Source: Gerris lacustris (taxonomy: Eukaryota; Arthropoda; Insecta; Hemiptera; Gerridae). Taken from it: a stretch of 64,000 bases of DNA. Made by a program: the position numbers and the translations under genes. The stretch lies in the NCBI GenBank assembly GCA_951217055.1, contig OX578276.1:66980144-67044143 (forward strand). The letters run 5' to 3'. Under the pieces are notes generated by a model. That model ran no database searches. It was not told the DNA's origin and worked only from the letters and a program-made list of their open reading frames with translations. Shown here in pieces: positions 46,560 to 58,326 of the stretch. Position 1 is the first letter of the stretch. Every line of letters starts with the position of its first letter.

Positions 46560-48510
46560 ACTAGCTGGGTACCCGTGCTTCGCTACGGAGGGTTATAATA
46601 ATTAGATAGGTTTATAAACAACCATAATGAAACATTATAAATTATTTTACTATGCAAGAATATCTAGATTCTACCTCTCCCACCTATTTCTATACCCCCT
46701 CCTCTTTGATAAGCAAATTTTTAAATATCCTAAATTCCCCCCCCCCCCCTTAAGTAAAATATGACAAAACAATGCATAAAAACTTTTACTCTACTCTTAA
46801 AGATCTTTTGCATCATCAATGGTATTCATTACATTGACCCTGTATTCATTACTTGTACCATACCCCTGTGTACCAAATTTAAATTTCCAAAATTCATGTA
46901 GGCTGTCATTTTCCCCTTGCTTTGAAGTTCAAGTGGGCAAATTTTTATCGACATCGAACTAAAACTGTAGATTTGTATAAAGAACATACACCCACATACG
47001 TTGATTTTTATATAGGTATATATAGCTATAAATTTCCATTTTACCCCCTCCTAAATAAAATTGTACATAACAACGATTACTTTTCTCTTAAAGTGCTTTT
47101 TAACGATATGCATGATATGAAGGGAATCCATTACTTCGACATTTTTACACCGTACCCCTTTGTACCAAAATTTAAATTTCGAAAATTCATGTAGACAGTG
47201 ACCTACCCCTTGTTTTGAAGGGAAAGTGAGTAAATATTCATCAAATTAGGATAAAACTGTAGATTTGTATAAAAGACATGTACCCTCATACAGACACTCT
47301 TCTTTTTTTATAAGATATAGCTAAATTTTTCCATTTTACCCCCTCCTAAATGAATACATATGACAGAACTGTACATAAGAACAATTAATGTAATCTTAAA
47401 GAGCTTTTCAACGATATTCATCATAAAGGGTATTCAGTCCTTTGACCCCTTATTCATTATTGTACCCTGTTCCCTGTGTACCAACATTTAAATTTCGAAA
47501 ATTCATGTTGACACTGATTTTTTCTTCCTTTGAAGGTCAAGTGTGCATTTTTTGATCGAGATCAGACTAAATCTATGGATTGTATAAAGAACATACACAC
47601 ATACGTTGACTTTTAGATATATTTTTCCATTTACCCCCCTAAATGCACGTAAAAACCATTATTGTACTCTTAAAGAGCTTTTCAACAGTATGCATCATGA
47701 AGGGTTTTCAACTTTGACATTTGTACCCCGTACCCCTGTGTACCAAAACTTAAATTTCGAACATTCATGTAGACAGAGATCTTCAACTTGCTTTGAAGGT
47801 CAAGTGAGCAAATTTTCATCGAGATTGAATTAAAACTGTTGATTTGTATAAAGAAAATAAACACACTCACACATACGTTGACTTATATAGATATACATTT
47901 CCATTTTACCCCCCTCCTAAATAAAAATATGACAAAATTATACATAACAACAATTACTGCACTCTTAAAGAGCTTTTCAACGATATGCATCACGAAGGGT
48001 ATTCATTACTTTGACCCCGTATTCATTGCTTGTACCCCATACCCCTGTGTACCAAAATTTGAATTTCGAAAATTCATGTAGACCTTGATTTTCCCCTTGC
48101 TTTGAAGATCAAGTGTGCAAATTTTCATCGAGATCGGACTAAAACTGTAGAGTTGTATAAAGAACAAATAAGATATAGCTATATTATTCCATTTTACCCC
48201 CCTCCTAAATGAAAATATGACAAAAGTGTACATAACAACAATTACTGCACTCTTAAAGAGCTTTTCAACGATATGCATCACGAAGGGTATTTATTACTTT
48301 GACCCCGTATTCATTACTTGTACCCCGTACCCCTGTGTACCAAAATTTGAATTTCGAAAATTCATGTAGACCTTGATTTTTTCCTTGCTTTGAAGGTCAA
48401 GTGTGCAAATTTTTATCAAAATCGGGCTAAAACTGTAGATTTGTATAAAGAACAAACACACACACACACACACACATACATACGTTGACTTTTATATATA
48501 TAGATTCACA
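46560..48510 (+). repeat. Tandem array of six ~290 bp units (Helentron-like)
   Basis: The anchor CTCTTAAAGAGCTTTTCAAC recurs near 46794, 47095, 47393, 47667, 47962 and 48250, with spacing of 274-301 bases. Each unit then carries CCCCTGTGTACCAAAATTT, CTTTGAAGGTCAAGTG, ATCGAGATCGGAC and a CACACATACGTTGAC block. The last two units are most alike, suggesting outward recent duplication. The left border starts CTAGCTGGGTACCCGTGC. All frames inside are repeat artefacts. Confidence 0.85.
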
Positions 48511-48830
48511 TTTGTGTGAAGAGTTTGGTCGTTAACCATGACTCTCCTTCGATTTGCATCGAACAGAGAGTGTAAACCATGGTTTCCAGGCCGAAACCTG
48601 GTGGCGCTACTTTTACGAGCAGTTACCCATTTATTTAAACAATGCTGGGTATAAACAGTGAGCGGGGAGCCCAGTCCGCGAATTGGACCCAGAGCTCAAG
48701 GTCAAGTGGACACCCGTCCTACAACTGACAACGCCCGATGCGGCTTTAATTGCCTGATTGAAAGGCAAGCGCTCTCTGCCCCGGGGTTCCTAGGCCCCAA
48801 AAGTGGTATAGCTTGTGAAGATTTATATAT
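48511..48830. other. GC-richer, hairpin-rich segment
   Basis: Follows the tandem array. Contains CCAGGCCGAAACCTGG, GGGGTTCCTAGGCCCC and ACCATG...CATGGT inverted words. The function and family are unknown; it could be the 3' end of the Helentron-like element or a separate retroposon. Confidence 0.4.
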
Positions 48831-49186
48831 TTTAAGCCTGACTTTCCTCTTTGAAGGAATGGTTAACTTCCTTTTCAATACTTAATCATAATTTTTTTTT
48901 AATATTTGTTATTAAGGATTTGACTTGACTTATGTCTATTATTCTATAATGAGGTTTCAGAATTTATAAAAGGCTTAAAATTAACATTAAGTATGTTTTG
49001 AATTGGGCTAATAAGATTGCTTCGATTTGTGGGACCAATTTTTTAATATAATCATAAGCTAAAATACTTAAGTCTTACGTCGACGTTAGAACTTCAACAA
49101 AAACGATAAGAGTAAGAAGTAAAAAGTGTTTTTCCTAGAGATGTGCCAAAGATGTAATTTTCAGGAGATGCACTGCACAGTCCCAT
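48831..49186. other. Intergenic stretch
   Basis: AT-rich, no gene. Confidence 0.35.
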
Positions 49187-49474
49187 ATGGCTCGTAGGTT
49201 TGCTCCAGTTTTTATACTTTCACTGAGCCATCGCCACTTTGTGCAAAGAGAAAATGGATGCTTTTATATGGATGGAAAAGCTGTTAAAATACGACAGGGA
49301 GTGCGAGGTATTTCCCGCGAGAGGAAGCGAAGAGAATACCGCTGCCAGGGGTTGAAGTGCCCGTCGGCCCTGTTCATACAACCGTCGCGTCGTATATCTA
49401 CTCTAACTCTGTTCTCGGCCTTTTTCTCTCTTATCAGCTTTATAAAAGTAAAAATCGATTCAAATATTTTCTAG
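49187..49474 (+). CDS. Hypothetical small ORF, possible FLYWCH/MULE zinc-binding fragment
   Basis: A 95-codon frame from ATG at 49187. Residues about 24-65 contain NGCFYMDGKAVKI followed by KRREYRCQGLKCPSALFI. An aromatic/glycine stretch followed by YRC-x4-CPSAL resembles the Cys-containing core of FLYWCH-type fingers found in insect MULE-type transposon proteins. The expected paired histidines are not clear, and the C-terminus becomes low-complexity hydrophobic. GC is higher than in the flanks. More likely a decayed transposon piece than a host gene. Identification is tentative. Confidence 0.25.
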   Translation: MARRFAPVFILSLSHRHFVQRENGCFYMDGKAVKIRQGVRGISRERKRREYRCQGLKCPSALFIQPSRRISTLTLFSAFFSLISFIKVKIDSNIF

Positions 49475-49792
49475 AGCGAGCACAACACTTAAAATAAAAA
49501 AAGGCATATATGAAACGGGAGCTGAGTGACGTCATCAAATTTGTTTCATTAAAATGTAAAAAAATATTTTATCAATAAATGTTTTTTTACAGTGAACTAA
49601 CCAGGCTCTTTTTCCCCCAATATTTAAATCCTTTATATGAATAATGTTTAGTATTGATAAAATTGTCTCTCTTTATTTAGATAAGCTTTTACAATTATTT
49701 AAAGATCTACCAATCAAAACTAATATGTATTTTTATTGAACTAAATGTGGTTGCCTAGGCAACGATTTATGAACAAACTATAACCTTTTTAT
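49475..49792. other. Intergenic stretch before LINE
   Basis: AT-rich, no gene; ends at the LINE target site. Confidence 0.35.
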
Positions 49793-49801
49793 TATTGTAT
49801 C

Positions 49802-51809
49802 CCAAACCCTATCCTGAACTCTCCTCCTCCTACTCTCATCACCGGACCTATTGACTGGGACCACTTTAGACAGAAAATTGACGAACGTACTAACTTTAAC
49901 ATTTCACTTAAAACTTCTTAAGACATCGACGCATGTGTGATGGAATTTACGGTGACAATTCAACGCTGTGTCTGGGACGCCACTTCAAGAACTCGAAGAA
50001 AAAAAGCTAAATCAGAATTCATTCCAACCTCACTTCGCTTACTAATCACGGAAAGACGCCACGCTAGAGCTATATGGCAAAGATCTCGACTTCTAACCGA
50101 CAAAAAACTGTATAACAGACTAACAAGACAACTAAAGACCGCTCTTAGAGACTATAAAAGTAAAACTTTTGAAGAACATACTAACCAACTGACGACTAAA
50201 GACAAATCACTCTGGACTCCTTTCCTTCAAAAGCATTTCTTCTCCTCTCCTCAAAAGTGACAATACTTGGTCTAAATCCCACAAAGAAAGAGCCGACCAT
50301 TTTTCCCTTCACCTCTCTAATCTTTTTAAACCCCATCCGGACATAGTTGACCTTGAACACGCAAATTTCATCCTAGAAGACCTTGATTCTCCCTTACAAC
50401 TCTCACCTCCTCCCAAAGCATTTAACCCATCCGACGTAAATTACTTAATAAAGCATTTACCAAAAAATAAAAGTCCTGGCTATGATCTCATCACCTCCAC
50501 AATAATTCAACAACTTCCAAAAAAATCCATAATCCTTTTAACTTATATTTACAATGCTGTACTCCGCACAACATATTTTCCTTACCTATGGAAATATAGC
50601 ATTATCAAAATGTTCCCTAAACATAATAAACCACACCACCTTGTCACATCCTATCGTCCAATTAGCCTTCTTCCAATCTTCGGCAAAATCCTAGAAAAAC
50701 TCCTTTTAAGACGTGTCTCAAAAATATTCCAGTCATCCAATATCCTACCCAATCATCAGTTTGGCTTCCGCTCTCAACATTCCACCATCCAACAGTGTCA
50801 TCGCATTGTAGACTCCATCTCGTCCTCCCTTGAGCGGAAACAGTACAGCACTGGTGTCTTCCTAGACGAGGCCCAGGCCTTTGACAGGATTTGGCACCAG
50901 GGTCTTCTGTGGAAACTAAAGGGCGCCCTTCCCTTTACCTACTACCTTATCCTCAAATCCTATCTCCATGAAAGACACTTCCATGTAAGCTGTGGCTCTT
51001 CTCGCTCACCTACGAGTCCTATACTTGCTGGTGTACCACAAGGGAGTATTCTAGGTCCTTTGCTGTACTCCTTTTATACATCTGATATTCCCCAACATCC
51101 AAGTACCCAAAAAGCTACCTTTGCTGATGACAAATGTATATTTTCCTCCTCCCACGACCCTAATATAGCAGCAACCAACATCCAAAACCACCTTATCCTT
51201 CTTGAACCTTGGTTGAGGAAATGGAGGATAAAAATTAATGAGCAGAAAAGTGTCCATGTCACTTTTACTCTCAGACATTCAACTTGTCCTCCAGTCATCC
51301 TCAACCAAGCAGTGATCCCACAATCCTCTTCCGTGAGATATCTAGGACTACACCTTGATCGACGATTGACTTGGGCTCAACACACCAAAACTAAACGTAC
51401 GGACACTAACAGACGATATAAACTGCTCTTGCGACTTCTTGACTAAAGATCCCACCTATTCCTTTATAACAAAATCCTTATTTATAATACAATCCTTAAA
51501 CCCATTTGGACCTATGGAATTGAGCTCTGGGGTTGCACCAAGTGCTCAAATTCCTATAGACTCCAATCCCTTCAATCAAAGATCCTTCGAAAAATATCCA
51601 ATTCCCTTCCATACGTTTCTAACATTACAATTCACCACGACCTAAAAATTCCTTTTGTTCATGACCTCGCTTCTACCCGTTATAAACATTTCCATGAAAC
51701 CTTAAATCGCCATCCTAATCCTTTAGTCAAATCCATGGCATCCCTCCATATCCCTGATCAACCACCTCGTCGGCTGAAGAGGCATTGGCCTCGTGACTTG
51801 CTACTATAG
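49802..51809 (+). pseudogene. Jockey-type ORF2 (RT), broken
   Basis: Linker sequence sits at 49802-50260: a short frame with a stop near 49919, then 49937-50260 (CVWDATSRTRRKKAK). Near 50240 the frame changes, and an open frame in the register of 50244 runs without a visible stop through GYDLITSTII, the RT motifs SYRPISLLPIFGKILEK, GFRSQHST, VFLDEAQAFDRIWH (catalytic D) and GVPQGSILGPLLYSFYTSDIP, and the FADD catalytic box in TFADDKCIF. It reaches TAA at 51444-51446. After that stop the same register continues (FLYNKILIYNTILKPIWTYG, then CTK-SNSYRLQSLQ) to a final TAG at 51807-51809. Thus one frameshift, one in-frame stop and the missing 5' part disable it; the RT catalytic residues themselves survive. 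Confidence 0.9.
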
Positions 51810-52031
51810 TTCACAACCTCAACCGATGAAGTAGATTAATGTTACGACAGTTGGATATTGGATTACATGTTAGATTAATGTTACGCACGACAGGAGTACT
51901 ACCACTGGGTAGCCTCTCCTCTCATGACAATCCATGACACACATACAATTGTTATCATTATTACTTATAGCAAAATGAAATTACAAGTAATATATATGTA
52001 AAAAAAAAAAAATAAATAAAAAAAAAAAAAA
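49802..52031 (+). mobile_element. 5'-truncated Jockey-type LINE with poly(A) and TSD
   Basis: TATTGTATC occurs at 49793-49801 and at 52032-52040, a 9 bp target duplication. Between them lie the endonuclease-RT linker, the RT domain, a C-terminal domain, a ~190-base 3' UTR and an A-rich tail (about 51998-52031). The endonuclease and ORF1 are missing, as expected for aborted target-primed reverse transcription. Confidence 0.9.
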
Positions 52032-52040
52032 TATTGTATC

Positions 52041-52488
52041 TAATTTTGAATTCAAATAGTTAAGTTTAGAATAATCATCTACCAAAACCCAGATCTGGTA
52101 TTTCAGTTCAAGTTTTCTTTCTTTTTTTCTCACACATATTAAGTAAGCTTTACTTACATTATTTATCTTCTAACTGATATCTTTGGGGCCCCCCTTTTCT
52201 TTGTAAAACTTTACTTTTTATTTTATAATTTAAAATCTTTTATCCATCTAATTATATACTCTGAGAAAGTTTATCTTAAGAAACTCTTTGTAATTATTTA
52301 TTATTAACTCACTTAATCTTATCTTTAATTATATAATTAAATATTATTTATCAATTATTATTTGAAACTGACCCACAACTCATGCTGACAGATTATTCTT
52401 ATTATTTAGCTCCTGTTTCTTATTTATGTTTTAGGAAAACCTTTATCTTTGTTACCTATTTCCTATATTTATCTTTTTTTCTATTTAG
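52041..52488. other. Intergenic stretch
   Basis: AT-rich, no gene. Confidence 0.35.
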
Positions 52489-52720
52489 GGTTTTGCAGAT
52501 ACTTCTCAAAACCCTTATGCCGAGGGTGATGTGTCCGTCCGTCCGTCGCTCTTAGGTTCATAGGCCCTGAACAGTTTAAGCTAAAGTGCTAAAATTTGAA
52601 ACACGGGTGCAACTTTTTGACCCAACCATAGGAAAAATATACAGAAGTTAAAAATTTTAATATGCGCATGCGCAATTCGCAACAATGTGGTAAACTCAAA
52701 TATTTATAGTTTATGACTCT
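52489..52720 (+). repeat. Repeat with AGGGTTTTG-stem head and (TGTCCG)n, copy 2
   Basis: AGGGTTTTG pairs perfectly with CAAAACCCT 14 bases on, followed by TTATGCCGAGGGTGATG, then TCCGTCCGTCCGTC. Same layout as 20338-20560 with covarying stem bases. Confidence 0.6.
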
Positions 52721-54148
52721 TTCAGTAGCTTTATAGTACATTAAAAAACTAGTACATCATATTTTCAAATATGATGTAGTTATCATAAAAGATGACAACA
52801 TAGAAAAACTGAAATCAACGTATGTCATAAATATATTACTTAGTTACAACAAACCTTAATGAAGTTTCCATGAAGAATGCGAATCATCGAACTTGCTTGA
52901 TCCCCCCCTATCAAATCCTATTTATTAAACTATAAAAAATATCCTTGGACGAGTTTAACTAATTACCATTTTATTTTATTTGTTTATTTACTATAAAAAT
53001 AATTTTATTGCTATACGTATCATTATAAATGTCTTTCCAGTAATAATTATAATCCAGAGAAAACACATAATCCCTTTCCCCTTTAATACCATAGTATACA
53101 TAGTATTACTTGTTAAGAAGAATATGGGCCAAGCAGTATTTTTAGCATTCAAATTGTGATTCCCATTTAAGGAATAGACTCAAGTGATGAGAAAACCGAA
53201 GGACGCTGGTTAAATATAACTGAGCATATTTATTAAGTAAAAGAAGATATATTAAAAACAGTAATTTGGGGGAAAGTAAGGGGAGGGATGGTCTTCTTTT
53301 GAATTGATTAGTCGGTGGTTCCAAAAGGATCTTCAAGCATGACTGACCGGTGATTTGAAAAACTCCAGTCACAAAAAAAGCTATCGTTGCCTTAGCAACA
53401 TTATTATACACTTTTACTAAACTGTTTGTCACATGGGCTAAAATCGTCCAGTGACCACTTTTACCAAGAAAAATGTTTGAATTTAAGCAACCCTAAATAA
53501 TCAACATTCACAGATATTATCAATTATTATCTATAAATTTGATGTGAGTATTACATTTTTGGTGTTCCCTTGAATGGAAATTTGCAAGGACATCCAAAAT
53601 CCTTTTTTAAAATTAAAATAATATATATATTTTTGTTTCTATAATATCGGTTATTAAGAAAAATTAATTTAATAGTCCAGGAGATAGCATGCAAAAAAGT
53701 GAATGACTAACATCAAGCTGGAATTTTGTGTATAAGTAAATCTTTTGGTGCCTTTTAAGAATATGTGGTCGGCTAAGTTCGTCTGCGGGACATAGCTCGG
53801 CAATAGGCATTTGAAAAAACAAACCGGTGGAGTGCGGCCATGTCCCGCCCTTTTTGGCTGACCGAAAAAGTGTGTGACTAGCACACACTTGACCTGTTTA
53901 TTGTTCTTAAAATTGTTGCCTTCCCCTGTTAGTCTTAATATTCCTTATTGCACGGCTACTCTAATTAATGGTTTTATATTTAAAAGTGGAGGCCCCCTGT
54001 AGCACATTGCTATCTCAAACGCTTCTCATGACTAAGTTCAATTTACGACTCTGGGAAGGGCGCCTACGATAGGTGATCACCCAGCATCGACGTATAAATT
54101 GGTAGCTGCTTATTTGAAGCTGCATTAATCCGCAGTTGAGTATACCAA
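52721..54148. other. Intergenic stretch
   Basis: Mostly AT-rich. 53750-53900 is GC-richer with two overlapping minus-strand frames lacking recognisable domains; 53985-54110 is another GC-richer patch. No gene can be supported. Confidence 0.35.
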
Positions 54149-54388
54149 GGTATATTCAGCTGCTGGAACGATACTCTACTAATTATAAGGTTTATTCAGC
54201 TGCTGGAACGACAGGCTACCAATTATATGGTTTATTCAGCTGCTGGAACAACACGCTACCAATTATAAGGTTTATTCAGCTGCTGGAACGACACGCTACC
54301 AATTATAAGGTTTATTCAGCTGCTGGAACGACACGCTACCAATTATAAGGTTTATTCAGCTGCTGGTACGACACGCTAACACCGTGGC
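54149..54388. repeat. 40 bp minisatellite, six units
   Basis: GGTTTATTCAGCTGCTGG recurs at 54149, 54189, 54229, 54269, 54309 and 54349, exactly 40 bases apart. Inner units are nearly identical. Because 40 is not a multiple of three, the open frame over it reads successive units in different registers. Confidence 0.95.
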
Positions 54389-55065
54389 ATCCATTATAAT
54401 ATAAATTAGTATAAGCCTTTTGGTAGGACTTGGAAATAGTTATAGTTGATCACACTTAAAAGTGTTAAGTAGCAGTAAGAATTAAACGTAGTTTTTCATT
54501 TTTGTTAATAAGCAAGAACTGTTAAGAAATAATCAGACGCTGAGTCGCCTTTTTTGATCTAAAATAATAATGCCTATCATTGAAAGATAAGAAATACGCA
54601 AAATATTGTTTCTGAAACGTCGATTATTCTTCTTAAGTCCCAGAAAATTGATTATTTCCTTAAATTTAAACATTCTCTCATAAAGTTTGTACAATGAGGG
54701 AGAAAGGGAATGGTATTATAAAGAGACACCTGAAACAAAATACTTATATACTGCATAATGAATTCATCTTAAATTACTCTTTTCTCCTTATTAATTAAAC
54801 ACCACTACGTTTTGCGATATTTCGCCTCCTCTTAAGGCATCTTCAGGCCTTTATAATAGTTTTCTGTTTATATTAATCTTGTAAAAACATTATACTTGCA
54901 TCATAATCTACTCCATCTATCCGTGCGTCTACACATTGTCATCATATTTTAGTTTTATACATGTTAGAAAAAAAATTTAAACTATAAATAAAATTAATTT
55001 TCTCGAAGAGGAAACAAGTTTTTGCTGCATAATTACATGACACAATAAATATAATAGTACCTTAC
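54389..55065. other. Intergenic stretch
   Basis: Contains the minus-strand motif CTGAAGATGCCTTAAGAGG ... GGCGAAATATCGC at 54814-54847. No gene. Confidence 0.35.
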
Positions 55066-55550
55066 ACGTCTTTGTTCGTGTGCTTTTACTACTCTCGCTC
55101 TCGCGAAAACTCCACACTCGCATGCAAAATGCAGTTTTCACACGAGTTGCGTACCGTACTTTATCTACGATTATGATTTTAATAATAAATACAGAAAAAA
55201 CAAAAATTAATAAACTTCCTGTATGTAAGTTTGTATTTCTCTTTTGATAAAGAGGACATTAATTCATTAGTTGTATTTTGTGCCGAATTAATTATTTCGG
55301 AAGGCGTATTATTCTCCTCATTTTCGTCATAATCACTTAAATCACTCATTGTTTTTCACTAAAACTCGATATAAACAGTTACTTTAATTAAACAAACTAG
55401 TTTTGTTAAATGTAAACAAACTCGCTATTGAATTCCTCTTTTTTTTCGCACTAGGGCGAAAAAAAGAAGAATTATGATCGCGTATGCGCAATGAATACAG
55501 CTACAAAAAGAGTCTAAACAGAGATATAATGTTTATATTTCGTATCAATC
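55066..55550 (-). repeat. Repeat family D, copy 1 (inverted)
   Basis: Aligns with 60004-60575 in opposite orientation. Shared words include TTGATACGAAATATAAAC, GCGAGTTTGTTTACATTTAAC, ATCGTAGATAAAGTACGG and CGAGTGTGGAG. A hairpin near 55435-55470 (TCGC/GCGA core within T and A runs) is present in both copies with different paired bases. Contains the small ORF below. Confidence 0.8.
55179..55349 (-). CDS. 56-residue ORF, possible tyrosine-recombinase N-terminal remnant
   Basis: From ATG at 55347-55349 the minus strand encodes an acidic start (MSDLSDYDENEENN), then TTNELMSSLSKEKYKLTYRK-FINFC, and stops at 55179. The pattern of a K-Y-x3-Y-x2-F-x2-[FW]C helix following an acidic leader resembles the start of the core-binding domain in Crypton-type tyrosine recombinases of insects, but only this stub is present and the similarity is judged from memory. 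The second family copy keeps the same beginning (MSYLSDYDENEENN) with a one-base deletion after it, so the frame is not under obvious constraint there. Confidence 0.35.
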   Translation of the reverse strand: MSDLSDYDENEENNTPSEIINSAQNTTNELMSSLSKEKYKLTYRKFINFCFFCIYY

Positions 55551-55715
55551 GTAGATAAAATGTTTTAGAATAAGTTTTTATTTTATTACTCAAACATATA
55601 ATAAGTACCAGAGTCTGATCTTATGTAAAAATTCCCAAGGCGTAGCCGAGGGAAGAGGGAATAACACTAATTAGCTCCCGAGGCGCAGCCGAGGAAGATA
55701 ATTATCGTGAGGGGA
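55551..55715. other. Junction between families D and C
   Basis: No gene. GAGGC/CCGAGG boxes near 55640-55700 recall positions 440-540. Confidence 0.35.
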
Positions 55716-56180
55716 ATTATAGCACTTTAGTCCCGAGGTGCATACAATATTTTATCTCCAGTAGGGAGAGAATACACATTTTCATCCATGCCACAGTTTT
55801 TATTTATTATTTTAATAAATAACAATAATTGTTAGCACTTTTAACAGCAGATATACGAGATTCAATATTAAAAACAAATAAGAATTGCAATAAAACTCAT
55901 ATAGAAGGATATTTAGATGCAGGTTATAAACAAAGATAAACATGGTCGAAAAAGCAGTGTCGCCAACCTGATTTCAACGACATCATTACATCAGCCATTC
56001 ATTTTTTACTATTTATAAAATAATTAAGTTGCAATCTTTACTTTTTCACCCTACTTTACTTTTTCGCCCTACTTTTACTTTTTCTCCCTACTTTTTGAGT
56101 TCAGGTATGAAAAGACTTACTTCAGTCCCTTTAAACTAATTCAAAATCATGCTTTTTCTCCCTGCTGGAGATAAGAATAA
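55716..56180. repeat. Dispersed repeat family C, copy 2
   Basis: Aligns with about 510-945. It has a local triplication of a TTTTTC(T/G/A)CCCTAC block at 56040-56095 not present in copy 1. Confidence 0.65.
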
Positions 56181-57931
56181 TAATATAGGTATTAGTAAAT
56201 TAATAAAATAAATAATGGGAGCTTTTAGAAGAGAAATATGTTTAGTTCCCAACGGCGTTGTTACAGCTTTTTTGATGGATTTTTTTTCCACGACCCAAAA
56301 CGAATCCATTGAAATTAAAATATTAAGTAAAAGGATACTTCATTTTTTAAAACGACAAAAAAAACAAAAAACAGTTTTACTTCGTTTTTTCCTCCAAGGC
56401 ATAAAACCAAGTTCAAAAAAAGCTTTTAAATATATATTTATATTATACATCAATTTTTCCTTTAAATGAAGTATGAAAAATAGTAAATGCGACAAACATC
56501 CAAACTTAAAAGAAAAAAGTTAAAACTTAAAAAAGATTTGTTTTTATTTTATTTTAACAGAAGCTGCACTCTAGTAGAATTAAGTATCTATACCATAGAA
56601 ATGTAGTAAACATTTTAAAAAGTATAAAATAAAAAACCTGCAAAATAGAGGAAATTTCCACTAAAACGTATGCATTAAATGAGGTAGAACATTTTTTTTT
56701 TTTTACCTCCAGTTTAAGTATTTTATAAATGTATGAACTGAAAGTAGAGAGATTAAAATTAACCACAAAAAGTAATTTTCAGTGACCGAGATTAAAATTT
56801 GAGGTTGATTAAATCTTTAATAACTACCTTTTCTCTTTCCTTTTCTCGTTTCTGCTCAGGTAATTCGCCTTTCATTATTCTTAAGTAAGTAACTTAAGTT
56901 AGAAACTTATATAAGTAACTTCCCTAAGTACAGCTAAAACTAGACAAATAATTAATTTTGAATATAGAGATTAACAGATTATTTATAATTATAGTTTTTA
57001 TCAAAAAGGGATTTACAGACATGTAGTTATCAATATTAAAACACACATTATATGTATAGTTTTAACATGCTTTTCATGTTAGTGTTTATTAATTTTATTC
57101 TAAGGTAACTAAGATTTTTAAATAATTATTTAATTATTTCACGTTTTATTTTTTCTTTAAATGTTTCTCAACTTATAGTTTTGTGGTAAGGTGTAGTATG
57201 TAGGTCTGATCCACCCAAATTTGGCTTAGTTCACTGACCCGTTTCTTTAGTGCCCTAGTATCATCACTGCCTTACTACCATCATATGGTGGCTACGCTAC
57301 CCAGTTTCTTTAATGCCGTGCTAGCATCATCACTTCCCTACTAACACCATGTGGTAGCTACAAAGTTGCTACCATACTTTTTAGTGCTATCCCTGATATG
57401 GTTTTAAATTAGGTGACGCGACAAATGCTTCGGGTGTTTGAATATACATATTATGTATTATAAATATAATATTGTCAGATGAAATTAGTTGTCATTAGGC
57501 AAATAAAAGTGAGAGTAGGAAAGAAATAACCCTGAAATTAAAATAGTTCTTATAATTTTATCATTTCTACAAATGCATTTAGCTTTTTCGATAAAGCTTT
57601 TTTAGATTTTTTTAAAATCATCTCTTACATTATTATTAAAAGAGTTTCTTGATTAACTTAATAACTGAAGTTGAATAGATTCATCAGTAATCGTGAATGC
57701 ATTGACACTTTCTTATTTCATGTGTAATGAGCTAAAGTAAAATATTTTGTTATCTATAACCCTAACAACATGTTTCTATTAATTTAGTTTCAGTGTAAAA
57801 ATTAAATAAATAAGAGTAAGGAGTAAGGAATCTTTCTTATGTTAGACAACATTTTCAGAAATAAGCAATGGTTTTGTATATTTATATAAAAACCTATGGT
57901 TTCAGGGTGACTGACATTAAATAAAAAGGTA
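56181..57931. other. Intergenic stretch
   Basis: AT-rich. 57200-57380 repeats a GCTACC/CTACTA...CATNTGGTGGCTAC phrase twice. No gene recognised; the frame at 56215-56469 is low-complexity. Confidence 0.35.
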
Positions 57932-58326
57932 GGTTGATGTAGCGTATCTGGGGCATCATGTATAGAAATGAAAAAACTAACAAATATAAGGCACATATAA
58001 TTAAAGTGTTTCTGTATATTGATATAAATTGCATTATTTATGGATACTTTTTCATTTCATACTCTCTCGAAAAACCAGATACGCTACATCGAATCCCAGT
58101 TAATCTAAGACAGATACATATATTCGCCCAAGATTCGCAAAGGTGATCGTAGAGGTGTGTATTAAAATAGAGGACTGAATTTGGAAAATGTATTAAGAGA
58201 AAACTTAAGAAATAAAGAAGAATCCATAATTGGTGAATTTTTTATCAATATACAGGAAAGACTAATTAAATGTGCCAATTTTTTTTTATTTTCTATACAT
58301 GATGCCCCAGATACGCTACCTCAACC
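57932..58326. mobile_element. 395 bp element with 37 bp inverted ends
   Basis: 57932-57968 and 58290-58326 are inverted with one mismatch (GTAGCGTATCTGGGGCATC core). A third partial copy, CCAGATACGCTAC, lies inside at 58075-58087. No ORF of note. Possible MITE. Confidence 0.7.

Noticed and set aside
46560..48510. Tandem array as a CRISPR or satellite gene cluster
   Set aside because: Units are ~290 bases, diverged throughout, and match mobile-element fragments elsewhere in the window.
54136..54348. Repetitive 70-codon ORF
   Set aside because: Minisatellite read in shifting registers because the unit is 40 bases.
54149..54388. CRISPR-like array
   Set aside because: Units are contiguous and near-identical over 40 bases with no unique spacers; the context is eukaryotic.
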